DNA from: Paracoccus denitrificans
Lineage (GTDB): Bacteria; Pseudomonadota; Alphaproteobacteria; Rhodobacterales; Rhodobacteraceae
Length of the DNA: 64,000 nt
Assembly (NCBI GenBank): GCA_005768755.1
Contig: VAFL01000007.1
Coordinates: 1-64,000 of the forward strand
Direction: 5' to 3'
The position numbers were made by a program, and so were the translations under genes. Position 1 is the stretch's first letter, and each line of letters starts with the position of its first letter. The notes below the pieces were generated by a model that searched no databases, was not told the DNA's origin, and saw only the letters and a list, made by a program, of their open reading frames with translations. Positions 34,050 through 43,301 of the stretch are shown here, piece after piece.

Positions 34050-35480
34050 TCAGTTCAGTGTCGTGGCGACATCGTGCAGCGCGGCTTCTGCGTCCAGATA
34101 GGCTTGGGCCTGTGCCTTCCAGTCCGCGATGGCCCGCTGTCCTTCGGGCGGTAACGCGGCAATTTCTTCAAGCGCGGTCGCTATTTCGCCCTGTTCAACC
34201 AGAGCGCCGGCCCGCGACAGCACGGCATCGGGATCATCCCCTTCGCGCGGCTCGACCGAGCGGGCGCCCGTCTGTACGCGCAGGAAATTACCGACTGCCG
34301 TCATTGCGCCACCGTCGCGCGATTCAGCCTTCAGCGATTCCTTCAGCGCAGCGCGGGCCACGGCGTCAAACCCCATCTGGATCTGAACCAGCGTCGGCAG
34401 ATCCTCCTGCGCCAAGGGCGCCGGAACCTCGACACCGGCTGATTCAAGCTGCTCAACCGCCTCGTCAGCGGACTGGCCATGCTCCAGCGACGCACTCAGC
34501 GTCGCGACCGAGGCCACGACCCGGGCCCGCTGCGTTGCGGCCTGTGCTTCCTGCTGCACCGCATCCAGGCTTTGCCGCGCGTCGGCAGCGGCAGATTCGA
34601 TTTCGGCCTTCACCTGATCGGCACTTTGCGCCAGCGACTGCACCCGATCCAACGTCTGTGGGTCCATCTGAGGACGCGCCAGCAGTTCCTCGATCTGGCG
34701 ACCCTGTGTGTCGATCACCTGGCGCAGCGCACCGATCTCGTTGTTCAGATCAGCCGAGGCATCGGCGGTCGATGCTTCCCCCGCCCCATCCGAGGGCGCA
34801 GCAAGCCTGGCTTCCAGCGCGGCGATCTTGTCGGCCTGCGCCGTCAATTCGGCCTGCAGGGCCGACGTATCGCCCCCGTCCGCGGGCAGCGCAGCGATTG
34901 CCGACTGCGCAGCTTCGGTTCCCGCAGATGCACCAGCTTCGGTTGCGGCAGCCACAGCGTCGCTGCGGATCGCCGCCGGATCGACCGCAGGCGCGTCAGC
35001 GTCAGCAGCAGAAAGATGCGGCATGGCCCAGATGGCCGCCGCCGCACCGATGCCAGCGGCGACGGCGCCGCCAAGCGCCATCGGCCAGAAGCCACCCTTC
35101 CTGACAACGACCGGCGCTGTCTGCGCAGGTTTGGTTGCCGTAGGTTTGGCCGCCGACGCCCCGGGATCAGCTTTGCCATCGTTAACCGTCTTGCCTGACA
35201 CTTCGGGCGCTGATCCGATTGCGGCATTCCGATCATCGCCGCGTGCAGAGGCAGCCGGGATCGGCGTTTCAGTGGCACCGACCAGAGTCGATTCGATGGG
35301 AACGGATGGCGGAATGCGCGAAACTACCGTCTGCCCCGGTTCGACAGGCGATGACTTTATGACGGGTGAGGTCGAAGCCTGCTTGCCGCTGGCCTTCTCT
35401 GCCCCGGTCGAACCGGCTTTCGATGACTTGCTGTTCTTACCAGACGTCGCCACGTCATATCCCCCTGAATTGACAGCCAT
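34050..35480 (-). CDS. Mitofilin-like inner-membrane protein (COG4223)
   Basis: A 476-residue protein. It has a long disordered, Ser/Thr/Ala-rich N-terminus (1-125), one membrane segment (about 132-150, FWPMALGGAVAAGIGAAAAI), a coiled coil (about 205-320, with AQADKIAALEARLAAP and DNNEIGALRQ-type heptads), and a C-terminal globular domain. This arrangement matches alphaproteobacterial relatives of mitochondrial Mic60, encoded beside heme genes, where they are linked to membrane shaping. It sits between hemD and hemY with short gaps and is likely co-transcribed with them. Confidence 0.8.
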   Translation of the reverse strand: MAVNSGGYDVATSGKNSKSSKAGSTGAEKASGKQASTSPVIKSSPVEPGQTVVSRIPPSVPIESTLVGATETPIPAASARGDDRNAAIGSAPEVSGKTVNDGKADPGASAAKPTATKPAQTAPVVVRKGGFWPMALGGAVAAGIGAAAAIWAMPHLSAADADAPAVDPAAIRSDAVAAATEAGASAGTEAAQSAIAALPADGGDTSALQAELTAQADKIAALEARLAAPSDGAGEASTADASADLNNEIGALRQVIDTQGRQIEELLARPQMDPQTLDRVQSLAQSADQVKAEIESAAADARQSLDAVQQEAQAATQRARVVASVATLSASLEHGQSADEAVEQLESAGVEVPAPLAQEDLPTLVQIQMGFDAVARAALKESLKAESRDGGAMTAVGNFLRVQTGARSVEPREGDDPDAVLSRAGALVEQGEIATALEEIAALPPEGQRAIADWKAQAQAYLDAEAALHDVATTLN

Positions 35481-35513
35481 CGGGACACCGTCCCGAACGC
35501 GTTCCGGGGCAGT

Positions 35514-36203
35514 CTAGCGAGCGCCCCTTTCCCTCTCAACCCACCGCAAACCGGTTCGTTCCGTCCCCGACTGCGACAAGATCGCCTGCACCATCGCGGC
35601 ACGGTCAGGATGAGGCACCACAAACCGCCTGTGCGAAGGTCCTGCATAGGCGCTGGCGGCGCGATCACTGATCGCGATCACGGTGATCGGCGCAGTCGCT
35701 TTGGCCACGGCTTCTGACAACAGTTCTGCACTGCGTGGCGAAAAAACGGGCAGTAACAACGGCCTGATCCCGGTTATCGCGGATCTGGCGGCGGAGGACA
35801 GGGGCTGGGCCTTTTGGTCATAGACAGCCAACCCTGGCACCGGCAATTCGCGCGCGCGGTGGCGACCGTGCAGGTGCAGCCAGTTTTCGCGCCCGTCAAG
35901 CATCGGTAAAAGACCGTCAGCGTCGCCCGGCCCGATGATCACCGAAAAGCCGGCCGCGCGCGCGGCTTCAGCGGTCTGGGCACCCACACACAGCGCCGCG
36001 CGTCCCCGTGCCGCGCCCGCGTTGGGCACGGCATTGGCCGATGTGAAGACGAAGCCGGGCGCGTCTGCGACAACTGCTGGATCGAATTCCAGCGGTTCGA
36101 TGCGCAGAATCGGCGCGATCAGCACATCAATGCCCGGCAGTTCGGCGGCGAGGGCGCGCGATTGCGCCTCGGGCCGGGTCAGAAGGCAAAGGGGCACGTC
36201 CAT
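35514..36203 (-). CDS. hemD: Uroporphyrinogen-III synthase
   Basis: Cyclises hydroxymethylbilane to uroporphyrinogen III. The 229-residue sequence is divergent, as is usual for HemD: the start PLCLLTRPEAQSRALAAELP, then FVFTSANAV (about 50-58), CVGAQTAEAARAAGF (about 72-86) and the C-terminal AISDRAASAYAG. These are the usual landmarks of the two-domain fold. It is upstream of the mitofilin-like gene and hemY, and divergent from tsaD with a 62-base gap. hemC is not in the window. Confidence 0.85.
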   Translation of the reverse strand: MDVPLCLLTRPEAQSRALAAELPGIDVLIAPILRIEPLEFDPAVVADAPGFVFTSANAVPNAGAARGRAALCVGAQTAEAARAAGFSVIIGPGDADGLLPMLDGRENWLHLHGRHRARELPVPGLAVYDQKAQPLSSAARSAITGIRPLLLPVFSPRSAELLSEAVAKATAPITVIAISDRAASAYAGPSHRRFVVPHPDRAAMVQAILSQSGTERTGLRWVERERGAR

Positions 36204-36265
36204 TGCGGCCTCGCGTCGGGGTGGCTATCTGATGTGCTAACCCTAACGCCAGCAAGGCCGCAACC

Positions 36266-37330
36266 ATGACACTTACCTTTCTTGGCATAGAAAGCAGTTG
36301 CGACGACACTGCCGCCGCCGTTGTGCGCGAGGATGGATCGATTCTGTCATCCGTCGTGGCCGGGCAGACGGCACTTCATGCAGATTTCGGCGGCGTCGTG
36401 CCCGAAATCGCCGCCCGCGCCCATGCCGAGAAGCTGGACAGCTGCGTCGAAGACGCATTGGCCGAGGCAGGCGTCAGCCTGTCCGATATCGACGGCGTGG
36501 CGGTCACCGCCGGGCCGGGGCTGATCGGAGGCGTGATGGCGGGGGTGATGATGGCCAAGGGCATCGCCGCCGGGTCCGGCCTGCCGCTGGTGGGGGTGAA
36601 CCACCTTGCCGGCCATGCGCTGACGCCGCGCCTGACCGATGGGATTGCCTATCCCTATCTGATGCTGCTGGTGTCCGGCGGGCATTGCCAGTTCCTGCGC
36701 GTGGACGGGCCGGATGGTTTCCAGCGCCTTGGCGGAACGATTGACGACGCGCCGGGCGAGGCCTTCGACAAGATCGCCAAGCTGCTTGGCCTGCCCCAAC
36801 CCGGCGGCCCCAATGTCGAGGCAGCGGCCGCCTCGGGTAACCCCGCTCGCTTCGCGTTGCCCCGGCCCCTGCTGGACAGACCGGGTTGCGACATGTCGTT
36901 TTCCGGGCTCAAGACCGCCGTTCTGCGCAGCCGCGACGATCTGGTTGCGGCGCAGGGCGGGCTGACGGTGCAGGACAGGGCCGATCTTTGCGCCGGATTT
37001 CAGGCGGCGGTCGCCGATGTTCTGGCCGAAAAGACCCGCCGCGCGCTTGCGGCCCATCCGGTGCCTGTGCTGGCCGTCGCGGGTGGGGTCGCAGCAAACC
37101 GGACCATCCGGGCAGCACTGGAAACCGTAGCAGAAGCAGCAGGCGCGCGCTTTCTGGCCCCGCCCGTTCGGCTGTGTACTGACAATGCCGCGATGATTGC
37201 CTGGGCAGGGATCGAGGCCTTCCGGCTGGGTCATCGCGACGGAATGGACCTTGCCGGACGCCCCCGCTGGCCACTGGATCAAAACGCGGCCCCGATGCTT
37301 GGCGCGGGAAAGAGAGGGGCAAAGGCATGA
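36266..37330 (+). CDS. tsaD: tRNA N6-adenosine threonylcarbamoyltransferase TsaD
   Basis: Transfers the threonylcarbamoyl group to A37 of ANN-decoding tRNAs (t6A). The 354-residue ASKHA-fold protein begins [18 protein letters not shown] and carries the metal-binding H113-x3-H117 in [12 protein letters not shown]; the phosphate-binding VSGGHCQFL follows. The ATGA overlap (37327-37330) couples it to the next gene. It starts a five-gene cluster with overlapping ends. Confidence 0.96.
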   Translation: MTLTFLGIESSCDDTAAAVVREDGSILSSVVAGQTALHADFGGVVPEIAARAHAEKLDSCVEDALAEAGVSLSDIDGVAVTAGPGLIGGVMAGVMMAKGIAAGSGLPLVGVNHLAGHALTPRLTDGIAYPYLMLLVSGGHCQFLRVDGPDGFQRLGGTIDDAPGEAFDKIAKLLGLPQPGGPNVEAAAASGNPARFALPRPLLDRPGCDMSFSGLKTAVLRSRDDLVAAQGGLTVQDRADLCAGFQAAVADVLAEKTRRALAAHPVPVLAVAGGVAANRTIRAALETVAEAAGARFLAPPVRLCTDNAAMIAWAGIEAFRLGHRDGMDLAGRPRWPLDQNAAPMLGAGKRGAKA

Positions 37331-37632
37331 CCCCCGAATTGAAGATCCTGATCATCAACGCCGTCATCATGGGCGTGGCCTATTTCGGCATCTACCCGTC
37401 GCGCAGGATTAACCGGGTGGGACAGATGATGACCACTGATCTTGTGTTGACCGGGTTGTCGCTGCTGGTGGCGGGCGGACTGTTCTATGGCAGCGGCGCG
37501 CGTTTCAGCCTGATCCTTTTCGAAACCAACTGGGCCATTTTCTCGGTCCTGACCCTAGCCCTGATGGAGGTTCCTTTGTTCATATGGTTCTGCCGCAGGA
37601 ACGGTATCGACATCTCCGGGGGCCTGCCGTGA
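37327..37632 (+). CDS. Small integral membrane protein, unknown function
   Basis: 101 residues with three hydrophobic segments (about 7-24, 39-56 and 65-90) and no recognised domain. The start overlaps the tsaD stop by four bases and its own stop overlaps the gpsA GTG start (GTGA), so it is translated as part of the cluster. It is probably a genuine conserved gene of the family's tsaD-gpsA neighbourhood. No function can be assigned; the segments carry no charged or catalytic residues. Confidence 0.7.
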   Translation: MTPELKILIINAVIMGVAYFGIYPSRRINRVGQMMTTDLVLTGLSLLVAGGLFYGSGARFSLILFETNWAIFSVLTLALMEVPLFIWFCRRNGIDISGGLP

Positions 37633-38567
37633 CCGCGATCCTTGGCGCTGGCGCATTTGGTGCGGCCCTTGCGGTAACACTGTCCGGGACGCAGCCGGTG
37701 ACACTGTGGGGGCGGGCGCTGCAAAAGGGGCGAGAGGTCGCGCGTCTGCCGGGCGTCATCCTGCCCGCGGGGGTCACCCTGACCGATGATCTGGGTCTGG
37801 CGCTTGACGGTCAGGACCGCGTGATCCTCGCGCTGCCGGCACAAGCCCTGCGCGGCTTTCTGGCCGATCACGCTAACCTGCTGGATGGGCGCTGGCTTAT
37901 CAACACGGCGAAGGGAATCGACCTGGCAACGGGCGACTCGCCCTCGACCCTGATCCAGGCGGCTTGCCCTTCCGCCAGGATCGCCACCCTGACCGGCCCC
38001 AGCTTCGCCGCCGACATAGCGCGCGGGCTGCCGACCGCGCTGACCCTTGCGTCTACGGCCGAGGGGGTCGGGGCGCTGCAACATGACCTGTCAACGCCGG
38101 TATTGCGGCTTTACCGCAGCGACGATCTGAGAGGGGCGGAACTGGGCGGGGCGCTGAAGAATGTCGTGGCCATTGCGGCTGGCGCGGCCATCGGCGCAGG
38201 TTTGGGAGACAGCGCCCGCGCCGCACTGATCACACGCGGCTTCGCCGAGATGGTCCGCCTGAGCGTCGCGCTAGGCGCGCGTCCCGCAACACTGGCCGGG
38301 CTGTCGGGTCTGGGCGATCTGATCCTGACCTCGACATCGGATCTGTCACGGAACTTCCGATATGGCCGCGCGCTTGGCGCCGGGCAGGCTTTCGACAGCA
38401 GCCTGACCGTTGAAGGCGCGGCCACCGCCTGTGCCGCCACCCGACTTGCTGCCCGGCACGACATCGCCATGCCCATCGCCGAGGCCGTCGCCGGCCTTGC
38501 CGAAGGCCGCGCCGGCGTGGCAGAGACCATGGAAACCCTGATGAGCCGCCCCCTGAAGGAGGAATAA
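37629..38567 (+). CDS. gpsA: NAD(P)-dependent glycerol-3-phosphate dehydrogenase
   Basis: Makes sn-glycerol 3-phosphate from dihydroxyacetone phosphate for phospholipid synthesis. The 312-residue protein has GAGAFG (6-11) as the dinucleotide motif, NTAKGID (92-98) and the catalytic Lys177 in GALKNVVAIAAG. A GTG start at 37629 overlapping the previous stop is favoured over the ATG at 37584, because the Rossmann motif then begins at residue 4 as in other GpsA proteins. Confidence 0.93.
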   Translation: MTAILGAGAFGAALAVTLSGTQPVTLWGRALQKGREVARLPGVILPAGVTLTDDLGLALDGQDRVILALPAQALRGFLADHANLLDGRWLINTAKGIDLATGDSPSTLIQAACPSARIATLTGPSFAADIARGLPTALTLASTAEGVGALQHDLSTPVLRLYRSDDLRGAELGGALKNVVAIAAGAAIGAGLGDSARAALITRGFAEMVRLSVALGARPATLAGLSGLGDLILTSTSDLSRNFRYGRALGAGQAFDSSLTVEGAATACAATRLAARHDIAMPIAEAVAGLAEGRAGVAETMETLMSRPLKEE

Positions 38568-38839
38568 TGCCCTATTTTGCCGTTACCTGCCGCGACAAGC
38601 CCGACGCGCTGCCTGTTCGCATGGAAAACCGCGCCGCCCATCTGGCCTATGTCGAGGAAACCGGCGCGGTCTTCATCGGCGGTCCGTTGCTGGAAGACGG
38701 ACAGATGGCCGGGTCGATGCTTGTTCTGGACGTGGCCGATCTTGACGCCGCGAAAGCATGGGCCGCAGCCGATCCCTATGCCAAGGCCGGGCTGTTCGGA
38801 AGTGTCACGATCAACGAATGGAAGAAGGTTATCGGCTGA
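38567..38839 (+). CDS. YciI-like protein
   Basis: 90 residues of the YciI/YCII domain (ferredoxin-like dimeric fold): PYFAVTCRDKPDALPVRMEN with an Arg/Asp-lined pocket, the central His in RAAHLAYVEE, and GPLLEDGQMAGSMLVLDV. Biochemical role is unclear; some family members are chlorodienelactone-type enzymes. Start and stop each overlap neighbours by one base (TAATG and TGATG). Confidence 0.85.
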   Translation: MPYFAVTCRDKPDALPVRMENRAAHLAYVEETGAVFIGGPLLEDGQMAGSMLVLDVADLDAAKAWAAADPYAKAGLFGSVTINEWKKVIG

Positions 38840-39255
38840 TGGCCTACTGGCTTTTCAAATCCGAACCCGACGTGTTCAGCTTCGACGACCTGACAGCCAA
38901 GGGCGATGAGGGCGAAGAATGGGACGGGGTGCGCAACTATCAGGCCCGCAACAACATGCGCGCCATGAAGAAGGGCGAGCGCGGGATCTTCTATCACTCG
39001 AATATCGGCAAGGAATGCGTGGGCATCGTCGAGGTTCTGGCCGAGGCCCATCCCGACAGCACCACTGACGATCCCCGCTGGGAATGCGTCGACATCAAGG
39101 CGGTAAAGCCTCTGGCAAAGACCATCACGCTGGATCAGGCCAAGGTCGAACCGCGTCTGGCCAATATGGTGCTGGTCAACAACTCTCGCCTTTCGGTGCA
39201 GCCGATCAGCGATGCCGAATGGCAGGTGCTGATGGAACTGGGCGGGATCGACTGA
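38839..39255 (+). CDS. EVE-domain protein
   Basis: A 138-residue EVE (PUA-like) protein. The landmarks are YWLFKSEPDVFSFDDLTAKG, the family signature WDGVRNYQARNN, and FYHSNIGKECVGIVEV. EVE domains bind modified nucleobases in DNA or RNA. The gene closes the tsaD cluster; the one-base overlap with the YciI gene marks its ATG. Next to tsaD, a tRNA-modification gene, an RNA-related role is plausible but unproven. Confidence 0.9.
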   Translation: MAYWLFKSEPDVFSFDDLTAKGDEGEEWDGVRNYQARNNMRAMKKGERGIFYHSNIGKECVGIVEVLAEAHPDSTTDDPRWECVDIKAVKPLAKTITLDQAKVEPRLANMVLVNNSRLSVQPISDAEWQVLMELGGID

Positions 39256-39275
39256 CCTGACGGCTGGCTGACGGT

Positions 39276-39947
39276 TTAGCCCAGCCAGCCGCGCGCCAGA
39301 TCAGGCAGTGCGTCGAAATGATCCAGCATGGCGTCTGGCTTCAGCCGCGCCAGATCAGGCCCTTCTGGGCCGAAGGCCACAAGCGCCACCCGCACGCCCG
39401 AATTACGCGCCGTCTTCAGGTCGGTCTCGGTATCGCCGACCAGGAAGGATGCCCCGACCGTGCCCCCCGCCCGCGTCACCGCCGCCTTGTAAGGCGCAGG
39501 ATCAGGCTTCCTGACCGGCAGCGTATCGGCGCCAACAAGCGCCGCGAAGGCGTCGCGGATGCCCAGCTCGCGCAGCAGCTTGTCGGCCAGCCACTCGGGT
39601 TTGTTGGTGCAGACGCTCAGCCGGAAGCCGGCGCCGTCCAGTTGGCCAAGTGCCTCGACCAGCCCCGGATAGGGCCGCGAATGCACCGCTATCGCGGCCT
39701 CATAGGCGTCCAGCAGCAGGGGGAAGTCCTCGTCCTCGGCCTGCGGCGGGATCAGCATCCCGGCACTTGCGCGGGCATAGCCTGCCCGCAGCATTGCCCG
39801 CGCCCCATAGCCCGAGATCTTCGCATCGCTCACCGGATCCAGCCCGGCCAACCCCCGCCGCGCAAGAACGGCATTGGCCGCGCCGATCAGATCCCCTGCC
39901 GTATCGGCAAGCGTTCCGTCCAGATCGAAAACGACGGTTCCTGCCAT
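39276..39947 (-). CDS. gph: HAD-family phosphatase, phosphoglycolate phosphatase-like
   Basis: A 223-residue HAD hydrolase. Motif I VVFDLDGTLADT (5-16) with nucleophile D8 and D10, motif II SVCTNKP (111-117), motif III K147 in RKPDPAPY and motif IV GDTETD (171-176) are all visible. It is probably phosphoglycolate phosphatase, which clears the 2-phosphoglycolate formed in DNA repair, but HAD specificity cannot be settled by sequence. The ATG at 39947 is used because motif I then lies at the N-terminus. Confidence 0.8.
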   Translation of the reverse strand: MAGTVVFDLDGTLADTAGDLIGAANAVLARRGLAGLDPVSDAKISGYGARAMLRAGYARASAGMLIPPQAEDEDFPLLLDAYEAAIAVHSRPYPGLVEALGQLDGAGFRLSVCTNKPEWLADKLLRELGIRDAFAALVGADTLPVRKPDPAPYKAAVTRAGGTVGASFLVGDTETDLKTARNSGVRVALVAFGPEGPDLARLKPDAMLDHFDALPDLARGWLG

Positions 39948-40052
39948 CCTGTAACCTTTCGTCAAATCAAGTGAAGGCCTTACGGCTTGCGGGCCAGCCA
40001 AGGCAACGGTTAAAGCCTGCGACGGGAAACGGCAAACAACGAAACGGGCACC

Positions 40053-41414
40053 ATGTCGGCAGAACAGCAGAAACCGGAAATCGCCGTGATCATTCTTGCG
40101 GCCGGACAGGGCAGCCGGATGAAATCCGATCTTCCCAAAGTGCTGCACAAGGTCGGTGCCGTGCCAATGGTGGGCCATGCGCTTGCCGCGGCACGCAGCC
40201 TTGACCCAAAGACGGTCGTCGTCGTCGCCGGCCATGGGGCCGAACAGGTCACCAAGGTCGTGTCCAAGCTGGATACCGACGCGCAGATCGCGCTGCAGAC
40301 CGAACAGCTTGGGACAGGCCATGCCGTCGCACAGGCCATGCCCCTGCTGGAGGGGTTCGAGGGCCGGGTGATCGTCCTTTACGGCGACACGCCTTTCATC
40401 GGCGAAGAAACGCTGTCCGCGATGGCCGCCCATGATGCCGATATCGTGGTGCTGGGGTTTGAAGCCGCCGATCCGGGTCGCTATGGCCGCCTTGTCACCG
40501 ATGGCGGCGGCAGGCTGGAAAAAATTGTCGAGTTCAAGGACGCGGACGAGGCGACGCGCGCCATCCGGTTGTGCAATTCGGGTGTCATGGCCGTTGATGC
40601 AAGCCTGCTGCGGCGTTTCATCAGCCAGATCGGCAATGACAACGCCTCGGGGGAATATTACCTGACCGATATTCCGGGCCTGGCCCGTTCAGCCGGCCTT
40701 AGCGCGGCTGTCGTCACCTGCCCCGAGGCAGAGACGCTTGGCGTAAACTCGCGCACCGAACTGGCGCGCGCCGAGGCAATTTTTCAGGCGCGTCGCCGGA
40801 CACAGGCCTTGGACGACGGCATCACCCTGACATCGCCCGAGACTGTATTCTTCGCACTGGACACGCATATCGGGCGCGATGCGATCATCGGACCGAATGT
40901 CGTTTTCGGCCCCGGTGTCACGATTGAAAGCGGCGCAGAAATCCTTGCCTTCTGCCATCTGGAGGGCTGCCACGTTTCGTCCGGCGCGACGGTCGGCCCC
41001 TTTGCGCGGCTGCGGCCCGGTGCCGAACTTGGCGGCGATGTCCATGTCGGCAATTTCGTCGAGATCAAGAATGCCGTGCTGGACGAGGGTGTAAAAGTCG
41101 GCCATCTCACCTATCTGGGTGATGCCCATGTGGGCGAAGGCACGAATATCGGCGCAGGCACGGTGACCTGCAATTATGATGGCGTGATGAAGCATCGCAC
41201 CGAAATCGGCGCGAATGCCTTCATCGGTTCGGACACCATGCTGGTGGCACCCGTTCGGGTCGGCGCAGGGGCAATGACGGCCTCGGGATCGGTCATCACG
41301 CAGGACGTGCCGGACGCGGCGCTTGGCGTTGGCCGGGCACGGCAGATTAACAAGCCGGGCCTCGCGCGCCGGATCATGCAGGCACTGCGCGAGCAGAAGG
41401 CGAAAAAAGGGTAG
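40053..41414 (+). CDS. glmU: Bifunctional UDP-GlcNAc pyrophosphorylase / GlcN-1-P acetyltransferase
   Basis: Makes UDP-N-acetylglucosamine for peptidoglycan and lipid A. The 453-residue protein has LAAGQGSRMKS (15-25), the nucleotidyltransferase signature, and a C-terminal left-handed beta-helix of hexapeptide repeats (from about 270, IGRDAIIGPNVVFGPGVTI) with NYDGVMKHRTEIGANAFIGS in the acetyltransferase site. glmS follows after six bases, so the two act in sequence from one transcript. Confidence 0.96.
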   Translation: MSAEQQKPEIAVIILAAGQGSRMKSDLPKVLHKVGAVPMVGHALAAARSLDPKTVVVVAGHGAEQVTKVVSKLDTDAQIALQTEQLGTGHAVAQAMPLLEGFEGRVIVLYGDTPFIGEETLSAMAAHDADIVVLGFEAADPGRYGRLVTDGGGRLEKIVEFKDADEATRAIRLCNSGVMAVDASLLRRFISQIGNDNASGEYYLTDIPGLARSAGLSAAVVTCPEAETLGVNSRTELARAEAIFQARRRTQALDDGITLTSPETVFFALDTHIGRDAIIGPNVVFGPGVTIESGAEILAFCHLEGCHVSSGATVGPFARLRPGAELGGDVHVGNFVEIKNAVLDEGVKVGHLTYLGDAHVGEGTNIGAGTVTCNYDGVMKHRTEIGANAFIGSDTMLVAPVRVGAGAMTASGSVITQDVPDAALGVGRARQINKPGLARRIMQALREQKAKKG

Positions 41415-41420
41415 ACGCGG

Positions 41421-43238
41421 ATGTGCGGTATCATCGGTATTCTGGGGAACCATCAGGTCGCGCCGCAACTGGTCGAGGCGCTGAAGCGCCTGGAATATCG
41501 CGGTTATGACAGCGCGGGCGTGGCAACGGTCGACAGCGAAGGCCGTCTGGACCGTCGGCGCGCAGTCGGCAAGCTGGTGAATCTGTCCGATCGGCTGGTG
41601 ACCGAGCCGTTGGCCGGTCATGCCGGCATCGGCCATACCCGTTGGGCCACCCATGGCGCTGCGACCGAAGGCAATGCCCATCCCCACAAGCGCGGCCCCG
41701 TCGCCGTCGTCCACAACGGCATTATCGAGAATTTCAAGGAACTGCGCGAGCAGCTGATCACCGAAGGCTACAGCCCCGAATCAGAGACTGACACCGAAAC
41801 CGTCGCGATGCTGACCGCACGTCATCTTGCAGATGGTCTGTCCCCGGTCGAGGCCGCAAGGGCGACGATTGCACGGCTGCAAGGTGCCTTTGCGCTGGCG
41901 TTCCTGTTTGAAGACCATGGCGACCTCATGATCGCCGCGCGCAAGGGCAGTCCGCTGGCCGTCGGTCACGGGACCGGCGAAATGTTCGTAGGCTCCGACG
42001 CGATTGCGCTTGCGCCCTTCACCGACCGGATCACCTATCTGGAAGAGGGCGACCATGCGGTTCTGACACGCGAGGGCGCACAGATCTTCGACGCCGAAGG
42101 CCGCCCCGCCAATCGTGAAATCGCCCAGATTGACGTGGGTGCCACCGCCATCGACAAGGGCGGTTACCGTCATTTCATGGCCAAGGAAATCGCCCAGCAA
42201 CCCGCCGTTCTGGGCGACGTTCTGAACCACTATATCAAGGACGGCCGGATCGTGCTGCCCGAAGGCGTTGACTTCAATGGCGTGGACCGGATTACGCTGG
42301 TTGCCTGCGGAACCGCCTATCTTGCCGGATATGTGGCGAAATACTGGTTCGAAAAGCTGGCCGGCCTGCCCTGCGATCTGGATGTTGCGTCCGAGTTCCG
42401 CTATCGCGAGCCGCCCTTGTCGGACAAAAGCTGGGGCATCTTCATCAGCCAGTCGGGTGAAACCGCAGACACGCTGGCCGCGCTGCATTATGCGTCCGGC
42501 CGTGTCGCGAAGACGCTTGGCGTGGTGAATGTGGGCACCTCTGCCATCGCCCGCGATACCGATATCGCCCTGCCGACACTGGCCGGGGTCGAGGTCTGCG
42601 TGGCCTCGTCCAAGGCCTTCACCTGCCAGTTGATGGTGCTGGCGGTGCTGGCGCTGAAGGCCGCGCAGGATCGCGGCCGGCTCACCGATGCGCAGCTTGC
42701 CGGACATCTGGACGACCTGCGATCTGTCCCCGCCCTGGTCAATCAGGCGCTTGGCACGGCGGATGACTGCGAACGTCTGGCCGGCTGGATATCCGAGGCC
42801 CGCGACGTGCTGTTCCTGGGTCGCGGCCCGCTTTATCCGGTCGCCATGGAAGGCGCGCTGAAGCTGAAGGAACTGAGTTATATTCACGCCGAAGGCTACG
42901 CGTCCGGAGAGTTGAAGCACGGCCCCATTGCCCTGATCGACCAGAATATGCCGGTCGTTGTCGTCGCACCGCGCGATGCCCTTTTCGAAAAGACCATCTC
43001 GAACATGCAGGAAGTCATGGCGCGGCATGGACAGGTCTTGCTGGTGTCGGACGCGGCCGGAATTCGTGAGGGCGGCGACGGTGTTCATGCCAGCCTGACC
43101 ATGCCGTCCGGCGGCGGGTTGTTTCAGCCCATCGTCTATGCCGTGCCGATGCAGTATCTGGCCTATTATGCGGCCGTAGCGAAGGGCACCGATGTCGACC
43201 AGCCCCGCAACCTGGCAAAATCGGTCACGGTTGAATAG
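41421..43238 (+). CDS. glmS: Glutamine-fructose-6-phosphate aminotransferase
   Basis: Makes glucosamine-6-phosphate from fructose-6-phosphate and glutamine, the first committed step to UDP-GlcNAc. The 605-residue protein has catalytic Cys2 (MCGIIGILGN), the glutaminase landmarks GHTRWATHG and NGIIENF, two SIS domains (SQSGETADTLAA and VASSKAFTCQ), and the C-terminal DQPRNLAKSVTVE. It is downstream of glmU. No ribozyme is expected in this group and none was seen. Confidence 0.97.
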   Translation: MCGIIGILGNHQVAPQLVEALKRLEYRGYDSAGVATVDSEGRLDRRRAVGKLVNLSDRLVTEPLAGHAGIGHTRWATHGAATEGNAHPHKRGPVAVVHNGIIENFKELREQLITEGYSPESETDTETVAMLTARHLADGLSPVEAARATIARLQGAFALAFLFEDHGDLMIAARKGSPLAVGHGTGEMFVGSDAIALAPFTDRITYLEEGDHAVLTREGAQIFDAEGRPANREIAQIDVGATAIDKGGYRHFMAKEIAQQPAVLGDVLNHYIKDGRIVLPEGVDFNGVDRITLVACGTAYLAGYVAKYWFEKLAGLPCDLDVASEFRYREPPLSDKSWGIFISQSGETADTLAALHYASGRVAKTLGVVNVGTSAIARDTDIALPTLAGVEVCVASSKAFTCQLMVLAVLALKAAQDRGRLTDAQLAGHLDDLRSVPALVNQALGTADDCERLAGWISEARDVLFLGRGPLYPVAMEGALKLKELSYIHAEGYASGELKHGPIALIDQNMPVVVVAPRDALFEKTISNMQEVMARHGQVLLVSDAAGIREGGDGVHASLTMPSGGGLFQPIVYAVPMQYLAYYAAVAKGTDVDQPRNLAKSVTVE

Positions 43239-43301
43239 CCGTCACGATACGGCTTGTGCCGCGCCCTTTGCCACGTCAGTTTGCGGCAAAAGGAATTGAC
43301 C

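Noticed and set aside
41400..41420. glmS riboswitch/ribozyme
   Set aside because: Only six bases separate glmU and glmS, leaving no room for one.
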